From Clostridia bacterium (GTDB lineage: Bacteria; Bacillota; Clostridia; Oscillospirales; CAG-272), in the NCBI GenBank assembly GCA_017540175.1, contig JAFYBN010000068.1, positions 47,440 through 111,439 of the forward strand: a DNA stretch of 64,000 nt, in the 5' to 3' direction. Shown piece by piece: positions 59,102 through 64,000 of the stretch. How positions within the stretch are numbered: the stretch's first letter is position 1; the number at the start of each line of letters is the position of its first letter. The position numbers and the translations under genes were made by a program. The notes under the pieces were generated by a model. That model was not told the origin of the DNA and did not search any database. It saw only the letters and a program-made list of their open reading frames with translations.

Positions 59102-59182
59102 GAATTGTGTCATAATCACGCCAGTTTCTGCAATTATTCGTTCGGCACTGCGTTTGCCGATTCCCGGGATTTCGTCAAGGCT
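59102..59182 (-). pseudogene. IS110-family transposase remnant
   Basis: On the minus strand 27 codons read LDEIPGIGKRSAERIIAETG and then VIMTQF. This is the helix-hairpin-helix motif of the C-terminal IS110 transposase domain (the Transposase_20 region). It ends abruptly, and the usual AxHLASWAG continuation is missing. It lies in a 330-nt gap between two genes, with nothing else coding. Confidence 0.6.
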
Positions 59183-59212
59183 GCCGGGCGCACGAAGAGA
59201 GAAGAAGCTGCT

Positions 59213-59254
59213 GCAGGGCCCGGGAACGGACCGGCGTCCTGCGGCAGCTTCTTT
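59213..59254. terminator. Bidirectional terminator between convergent genes
   Basis: AGAAGCTGCTGCAGG (59213-59227) pairs with CCTGCGGCAGCTTCT (59238-59252) with one mismatch. T-rich stretches lie on both sides (CTTTGC on plus; TTCTTCTCTCTTC on minus). It serves the CotH gene and the upstream lipoprotein gene. Confidence 0.75.
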
Positions 59255-59292
59255 GCATGCGGAGAAACGCAATTTTTTCGCGAAGTCCGCGT

Positions 59293-61467
59293 TCATCCGA
59301 GCAGGGCGAATCCGCCGAACTGGACGATCTGATTGTCGTTTCTGAACTGGATCTTGTAGTGCGTATAGGTCCCGGTCCGGTCGAAGTCGAAGACGAACCA
59401 GGTGAAGTTGACGGCCTTGAGTCTGGTCCTGCCGTCATCGACCCGGGCGAGCTCATCCCAATTCTTTCCGTCGTTCGAGCCGAAGATCTTCCAATGCTTG
59501 GCGTTCCGCTCGGAATAATTCGCGGTGTCGTTCGCGGTCTGGAAGGCGTACTGGGTGGGGCTGACCGCCTCCCCGAAGGTGAATTCGATCTCGCACGTTC
59601 CCTCGCAGGGGAAGCAGTATTTGGAATTGACGACGCCGTCGAAGAGGTTTTCGCCGTTCTCGTTGTTGTACCCCTCCACGTCGTAATCGACGTCGGTGAT
59701 CCGGACGGCGGTGACAAAGTCCTTCTTCTCGGCAAACGCGGCCCGGGCAAGATCGTCGGCATAGTCCGCCTCGTCCGCGGTGCCGCCCAGGGAGAGCTTC
59801 ATGGTGAGGAAGTCCGGCGCATTGAACAACTTGTCGAGCCAGGCATAGCGGTTTTCCGACCACTCGGCGAGGTATTCGTAATGCTGTTTGTAACTGCGGA
59901 AGCTCTGGATGATCTTCGGCTCGGAGTGCTGGCGGGTGCCCAGAATGGCCCAGCGTTCGAAGTTTCTGGAATACGAGCGGTTCCCGGCGGCTCCCTCTTT
60001 TCGCACGTCCTCCGGCATGGTTTTGAAGACCGTCTCCTTGACTTCGTTCCAGCGGTCCGCGACCATTTTGCGGAACCATTCGAATTTCATGGGGGTATAG
60101 TACCACGGATTCCCGCCGTCCGCTCCGAGGGTGAGGGCCGTGAAGAGCCCTTCATAGGAGGCCGCGTTGCCGGAGAGGTCCGCGTTGCCGAGGGTGAGGT
60201 CAAAGTCCCAGATGGGGCCGAAGAAGAGCTTGCCCCCCTTTTCCTTGTAGAGGTAATAGCTGTCGTGCCCGGTGTCGAAGTTTTTGCCGAACTCCTCCAC
60301 GAGGTAGGTGTCGACAAGGGAATCGAGGTCCATGAGCTTTTCGATCTCCGCCCTCTCTCCCGTCTTCAGGACGGCATAGCATTTCGTGATAAAGTCCTCG
60401 ATGTACTGCATCTGCTTTTTCTTGATCTTCGCATCGGAGGAAAGGTCGCTGTGGACCATATAGGGGCGGGAGGCGGCGGTGAACCGGTCGACGCTCGCGT
60501 AGGAGCTCATTTCGACGAGATAGCCGATGTCCGTGTCGGTCTCGCACGCCGCCGTGTCGATCACCACGCGGGCTTCAGAATCCCGGATCTCTTCGGCGAG
60601 CAGATAGACGCCGTGGTATTTGCCGTTGAGATAGACCTCGACCGAGCGGGAGGCGGGGGCAAAGGCGATGCCGTCCAGTCCGCGCGACAGGTCGTAGCAG
60701 ACCTTGTTGCGCAGCATGGACTGGTCGGAGACGTTTGCCAGAAGGACCCAGACCTTGTCCTTCTTCTCCGCGATCCCGAGGGGATTGACTTTCACGGGGA
60801 AACGGAGCTTGTACGGCTTTTTGGAATATCCCCAGGCGTTGTTGCCGCGCCCGCGGATCTGGATCTCCGACTCGAATTCCTCCCGCGGATCCTCCGCGGC
60901 GCAGAGACGGAATTTTGCGCCGATGAACTCGGTTTTCGAGGTGACGTCGCGGCCGGTCTCGGTGTCGATGGCGACGATGGGCATGTCCAGAACGTCATAG
61001 TCAAAGATGGCGGTGAAGACGGTATTCTCCGCGACCGTGTCCGCCGTGTCCATGCGCACCGGATCCGTACTCCCGTCCGACCAGCGGACAAAGCGGTAGC
61101 CGAGCTCGGGAAGAGCCTCGACCCGTTTGCTCTCCGTGACGGGGTGGGGATCCGCACCGCGCACTTTTCCGGCCCGCTCGTCGTTGACGGCATAGGCCAC
61201 ATAGACGGCCTCGTCGTCCGGGAAGCGGATCTCCTTCGCCGCGGTCTCGGGCAGATACAGTCGGTCAGCGGACCCGGCCGGGGGAAGTTGTTCGTCCGCC
61301 GGGGCGGCCTCCTCTTCGGGCTCTTCAGGCTCATCGGACTCCGGCTCCGAAGGTTCGGTCCCGGGCTGTTCTTCTTTTTCCGGGGTGGGAAGCTGACTCT
61401 CCGTGATCCCGGTACAGCCGGAGACAAAGAACAGCAGGGCAAGCAAAAATGCGGCGAATCGTTTCAT
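59293..61467 (-). CDS. CotH-kinase-family lipoprotein
   Basis: The 724-residue lipoprotein has lipobox FVSGC and an acidic Pro/Glu linker of about 40 residues. A small immunoglobulin-like/FN3-type domain follows (about 70-160). The CotH kinase core (about 160-500) has IQIRGRGNNAW, KKPYKLRF, VLLANVSDQSMLRNK, VYLNGKYHGVYLLAEEI and GPIWDFDLTLGN, whose Asp/Asn residues bind ATP and metal in CotH. A discoidin (F5/8C)-like tail ends at RNDNQIVQFGGFALLG. CotH kinases phosphorylate proteins; here it would be outside the cell, where ATP is scarce, as in other clostridial surface examples. GAGGG is just before the ATG. Promoter at 61699, leader about 230 nt. Confidence 0.9.
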   Translation of the reverse strand: MKRFAAFLLALLFFVSGCTGITESQLPTPEKEEQPGTEPSEPESDEPEEPEEEAAPADEQLPPAGSADRLYLPETAAKEIRFPDDEAVYVAYAVNDERAGKVRGADPHPVTESKRVEALPELGYRFVRWSDGSTDPVRMDTADTVAENTVFTAIFDYDVLDMPIVAIDTETGRDVTSKTEFIGAKFRLCAAEDPREEFESEIQIRGRGNNAWGYSKKPYKLRFPVKVNPLGIAEKKDKVWVLLANVSDQSMLRNKVCYDLSRGLDGIAFAPASRSVEVYLNGKYHGVYLLAEEIRDSEARVVIDTAACETDTDIGYLVEMSSYASVDRFTAASRPYMVHSDLSSDAKIKKKQMQYIEDFITKCYAVLKTGERAEIEKLMDLDSLVDTYLVEEFGKNFDTGHDSYYLYKEKGGKLFFGPIWDFDLTLGNADLSGNAASYEGLFTALTLGADGGNPWYYTPMKFEWFRKMVADRWNEVKETVFKTMPEDVRKEGAAGNRSYSRNFERWAILGTRQHSEPKIIQSFRSYKQHYEYLAEWSENRYAWLDKLFNAPDFLTMKLSLGGTADEADYADDLARAAFAEKKDFVTAVRITDVDYDVEGYNNENGENLFDGVVNSKYCFPCEGTCEIEFTFGEAVSPTQYAFQTANDTANYSERNAKHWKIFGSNDGKNWDELARVDDGRTRLKAVNFTWFVFDFDRTGTYTHYKIQFRNDNQIVQFGGFALLG

Positions 61468-61698
61468 AATCCCTCACAAATCAAACAGCGGTATAAACGG
61501 GAAGGGCAGGAGCTGTGCCTCCCCCTTCCTTTTGACAGCGCGCGGGCAGTGAAGCTGCGGAAACTGAGCTTCCCGGCTTCGATCTCGCGGTAAATACTCG
61601 AAAAGTACAGCCGAATAATCTCCGTCAGCTCGTACCGGATGAGCGTTCCCGAAGGCTCCCCGCCTTTCACCTTTCAGCCGGTCCGGCGCTTACCCCGT

Positions 61699-61727
61699 AT
61701 TATACCACATTCCCCGCCAGGATTCAA
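61699..61727 (-). promoter_or_regulatory. Promoter of the CotH-kinase gene
   Basis: TTGAAT (61722-61727) and TATAAT (61699-61704) on the minus strand, spacer 17 nt. Confidence 0.7.
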
Positions 61728-61800
61728 GGATTCTTCCGTCAGAAGTCAGCTTTTACGCTTTTGCTGGGAGTCGGCGTTCATCGTTCTGCCGCAGGGGGAA

Positions 61801-61898
61801 CACTTCGGGCGCAACCGTTTTTTCGGCAAAACGGACGGACATGAAGTTTCACTTCGGGCGCAACCGTTTTTTCGGCAAAACGGACGGACATGAGGTTT
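61801..61898 (+). repeat. 49-bp tandem duplication
   Basis: Two copies (61801-61849 and 61850-61898) of CACTTCGGGCGCAACCGT...ACATGAAGTTT differ at a single base near the end. Each contains the hairpin CCGTTTT-TTCGGC-AAAACGG. Confidence 0.85.
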
Positions 61899-62062
61899 CA
61901 AGGATTGTGACGCGGGAATTCAGCTTTTTTTCGAGGATCGGGCAGGTGAGGAAAGCGGCGCGCAGGGCACTCGAAGACCGCCGGAAGACTGCCCGGGCGG
62001 GAAGGAGAAGGCGAAGTCCGTAAAATTCAAATCTTTTCCACACCCCCGTCACATCTGAGGGG

Positions 62063-62068
62063 TATAAT
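62063..62068 (+). promoter_or_regulatory. -10 element of the lactaldehyde reductase gene
   Basis: TATAAT 35 nt before the ATG; no matching -35 is visible, but a CCCC/GGGG hairpin (from about 62043 to 62062) lies where it should be, so activation by a regulator is possible. Confidence 0.5.
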
Positions 62069-62102
62069 AAAGACATTAAAAAAAACACCGGAGGACATTT
62101 CC

Positions 62103-63248
62103 ATGGCTGACCGTATCATTCTCAATCCTGTATCCTACCATGGCAAGGGCGCGATCCGTGAGATCCCCGCGCTTGCCTCCGCCCGCGGATGGAAGCACGT
62201 CTTCGTCTGCTCCGACCCCGACCTCGTGAAGTTCGGCGTGACCGCAAAAGTCACCGATCTGCTTGAAGAGGCGAAAATCCCCTTCACCGTTTATTCCGGC
62301 ATCAAGCCGAATCCGACCATTGAAAACGTAAAGGACGGCGTCGCCGCGTTCAAGGCCTGCGGCGCGGACTCCATCGTCACGATCGGCGGCGGCTCCTCCA
62401 TGGACACCGCGAAGGCGATCGGCATCATCATCACGAACCCGGAATTCGAGGACGTCCGCTCCCTCGAGGGCGTCGCCCCGACGAAGAACCACGCCGTCCC
62501 GACCGTCGCCGTACCCACCACCGCCGGCACCGCGGCGGAGGTCACCATCAACTACGTCATCACCGACACCGAAAAAGAGCGCAAATTCGTCTGCGTGGAT
62601 GAGCACGACATCCCCGAAGTCGCCGTCGTCGACCCCGATATGATGTCCTCCATGCCGAAGGGTCTCACCGCCTCCACGGGCATGGACGCCCTGACGCACG
62701 CCATCGAGGGCTACACCACAAAGGCCGCGTGGGAAATGACCGACATGTTCCACCTCGAAGCGATCCGCCTCATCGCGAAGCATCTGCGCGGCGCGGTACA
62801 GAACATCCCGGAGGACCGCGAAGGCATGGCGCTCGCGCAGTACGTCGCGGGCATGGGCTTCTCGAACGTCGGGCTGGGCATTGCCCACTCCATCGCGCAT
62901 ACCCTGGGCGCGCACTATGACACGCCCCACGGCGTCGCCTGCGCGATGATGCTCCCCATCGTCATGGAGTACAATCAGGACTGCACCGGTGAGCGCTACC
63001 GCGAGATCGCCCGCGCGATGGGCGTGGAAGGCGTGGACGCCATGACGCAGGCGGAATACCGGAAAGCGGCGATCGACGCCGTGAAGCAGCTCTCCGCAGA
63101 TGTCGGGATCCCCGCGAAGAACGACAGAGTCCGCGAGGAGGACCTCGACCAGCTCGCCGCCGACGCATACGCCGACGCCTGCCGCCCCGGCAATCCCCGC
63201 GACACGAGCGTGGAGGATCTCAAGGAGCTGTACCGGAAGATCATGTAA
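62103..63248 (+). CDS. fucO: Lactaldehyde reductase / propanediol oxidoreductase (iron-containing alcohol dehydrogenase)
   Basis: The 381-residue enzyme reduces L-lactaldehyde from rhamnose or fucose breakdown to 1,2-propanediol with NADH. It matches E. coli FucO, as I recall that sequence, over its whole length: GGGSSMDTAKAIGII (NAD site), VPTTAGTAAEVTINYVITD and RKFVCVDEHDIPEVAVVD. Metal ligands are Asp195, His199, His262 and His276. GGAGG precedes the ATG. The GH78-like gene in the same window would release rhamnose, so a role in deoxyhexose fermentation fits. A more general alcohol dehydrogenase of the same family is the alternative. Confidence 0.9.
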   Translation: MADRIILNPVSYHGKGAIREIPALASARGWKHVFVCSDPDLVKFGVTAKVTDLLEEAKIPFTVYSGIKPNPTIENVKDGVAAFKACGADSIVTIGGGSSMDTAKAIGIIITNPEFEDVRSLEGVAPTKNHAVPTVAVPTTAGTAAEVTINYVITDTEKERKFVCVDEHDIPEVAVVDPDMMSSMPKGLTASTGMDALTHAIEGYTTKAAWEMTDMFHLEAIRLIAKHLRGAVQNIPEDREGMALAQYVAGMGFSNVGLGIAHSIAHTLGAHYDTPHGVACAMMLPIVMEYNQDCTGERYREIARAMGVEGVDAMTQAEYRKAAIDAVKQLSADVGIPAKNDRVREEDLDQLAADAYADACRPGNPRDTSVEDLKELYRKIM

Positions 63249-63602
63249 TGCTCAGCTCAATCTAAAAAGGGAGACGCGGCTTCGCCAACCTGACAGGAAC
63301 TGAATGATTCCGCCGGTGCGGCTTTCTTCTCAAAGCGCAGCACGGGGTGAGGCACAGCGCATCTTTTGAGGTTCTGATCTGTCCCATGCCGCTTCATTGC
63401 TTTTTGGAATGAGAATCATCAGGCATACCAAGCGCACAAGATGAATCAACAACGCCTCTGAGCCGTTATGGTCCAGGGGCGTTCTGTATATAGGTGTATG
63501 CTTCGCGCTGCTGACAGAGGGCGTACCGATTGGTATCGGCAGCCGAACCTGCTCGTTCGGCACACGCAATATTCCCATGGCTTCAACTGCAAGCGAATAT
63601 AG
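63249..63602. other. Non-coding interval after the fucO-like gene
   Basis: No supported gene. It starts with a partial copy of the GGGAGACGCGGCTT motif (63270) seen in the hairpin repeats and holds short inverted repeats (AACCTGCTCGTTCGG at 63545 and similar). Confidence 0.45.
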
Positions 63603-64000
63603 GAAACTCCACACGACGCTCAGACCGTGTGCTCCAGCACACGAGACTCGAACTCCGACGGTGCTTCGCCGACGGTGCTTCGCACCTTCCCGGAGTTTCC
63701 GAATATCGACAGCTAAAACTGCTCGTCCAGCGCACGCGATTTCTTTCAGCTTTTTTCGGAGGCGAACGTAAGAAACTCCACACGCGCCTCAGACCGTGTG
63801 CTCCATGAGAAAAGGAGGTCTTTCGACCTCCTTTTCTCGTGGAGAATATGAGACTCGAACTCTGACGGTGCTTCGCTGACGGTGCTTCGCACCTTCCCGG
63901 AGTTTCCGAATATCGACAGCTAAAACTGCTCGTCCAGCGCACGCGATTTCTTTCAGCTTTTTTCGGAGGCGAACGTAAGAAACTCCACACGCGGCTCAGA
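63603..64000. repeat. Tandem repeat array at the right edge
   Basis: The block GAAACTCCACACG...CAGACCGTGTGCTCC starts at 63603, 63772 and 63979. Units are 169 and 207 nt, the second being longer by an inserted hairpin (GAGAAAAGGAGGTC-TTTC-GACCTCCTTTTCTC at 63807-63838). Each unit has a GACTCGAACTC segment, GACGGTGCTTCGC in direct repeat, and CTCGTCCAGCGCACGCGATTT. The array runs off the window. Confidence 0.75.

Larger units (their letters stand above)
61728..62102. other. Intergenic interval with a tandem duplication
   Basis: No gene is seen. It contains the 49-bp duplication at 61801-61898 and the -10 element of the lactaldehyde reductase gene. Confidence 0.6.

Noticed and set aside
63330-63614. 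94-codon minus-strand ORF at the right edge
   Set aside because: No ribosome site, and it reads into the tandem repeat; more likely repeat-derived.
63838-63925. Possible minus-strand tRNA (GAGTTCGAGTC followed by CTCCA)
   Set aside because: The T-stem does not pair beyond three bases, there is no D-arm or anticodon stem, and the acceptor stem has no partner.

Overview
The window reads as chromosome of an uncultured, moderately GC-rich anaerobic Bacillota of the class Clostridia, probably a gut or rumen saccharolytic organism. The grounds are sigma-A type promoters (TTGACA-17-TATAAT) before most operons, strong AGGAGG ribosome sites, lipobox signal peptides, an S-layer-homology (SLH) protein, a tandem glycine riboswitch before a sodium:alanine symporter, a DUF1638 protein and a UroD-like protein, and many carbohydrate-active enzymes. 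No rRNA or tRNA gene and no CRISPR array was found. The species cannot be named from the sequence.

Layout. 1-5.9 kb: end of a lipoprotein gene, then a plus-strand operon with a UroD-like methyltransferase-family protein, a sugar-binding lipoprotein, a GH4 alpha-galactosidase-like enzyme and a beta-helix protein. 6-10.4 kb: an FtsX/MacB-type ABC transporter and a flavodoxin-like lipoprotein. 10.4-11.8 kb: non-coding, repeat-rich DNA with two inverted copies of a folded element. 11.8-16.1 kb: a beta-propeller glycosidase, the riboswitch-controlled symporter and an autoregulated MarR protein with a Gly-Pro-His repeat tail. 16.2-19.6 kb: a chimeric SLH pseudogene, a lipoprotein and an intact SLH protein. 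19.7-24.3 kb: a putative short-peptide signalling locus. 24.4-26.1 kb: decayed mobile or plasmid-like DNA and a broken adhesin-like gene. 26.4-32.6 kb: a beta-helix protein and a giant ECF-type sigma factor with two membrane proteins.

33-45.1 kb holds a single-direction array of four paralogous solute-binding lipoproteins with an ECF sigma/anti-sigma pair, two sugar ABC permeases and a small anchored protein. There is no ATPase, so one must be supplied from elsewhere. 45.1-45.7 kb carries a repeat shared with 24.9 kb and a MITE-like insert. 45.9-57.2 kb: DUF1638 protein, a six-hairpin glycosidase, a C-terminally truncated GH78 rhamnosidase-like protein, a DUF5054/GH38-like enzyme, a flavodoxin, two unknown proteins and a ferredoxin-fused aldo/keto reductase. 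57.4-63.2 kb: a second orphan sugar-binding lipoprotein, a CotH-kinase lipoprotein and a lactaldehyde reductase (FucO-like). The right end is tandem-repeat DNA. Together the genes describe capture of complex plant or host glycans (galactosides, rhamnose, pectin-like polymers), with lactaldehyde reductase fitting deoxyhexose fermentation.

The most notable content is at 19.7-24.3 kb. Two tiny paralogous ORFs (13 and 15 codons, each with a near-perfect ribosome site) lie in front of a 104-residue protein and an ABC exporter. They are divergent from a LytTR response regulator and a GHKL kinase. Three promoters here (peptide/exporter, regulator/kinase and the SLH gene) share paired TTATCCC boxes placed exactly 28 nt upstream of the -10 hexamer, over a poor -35. 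I infer an undescribed peptide quorum-sensing circuit whose output includes a surface-layer protein.
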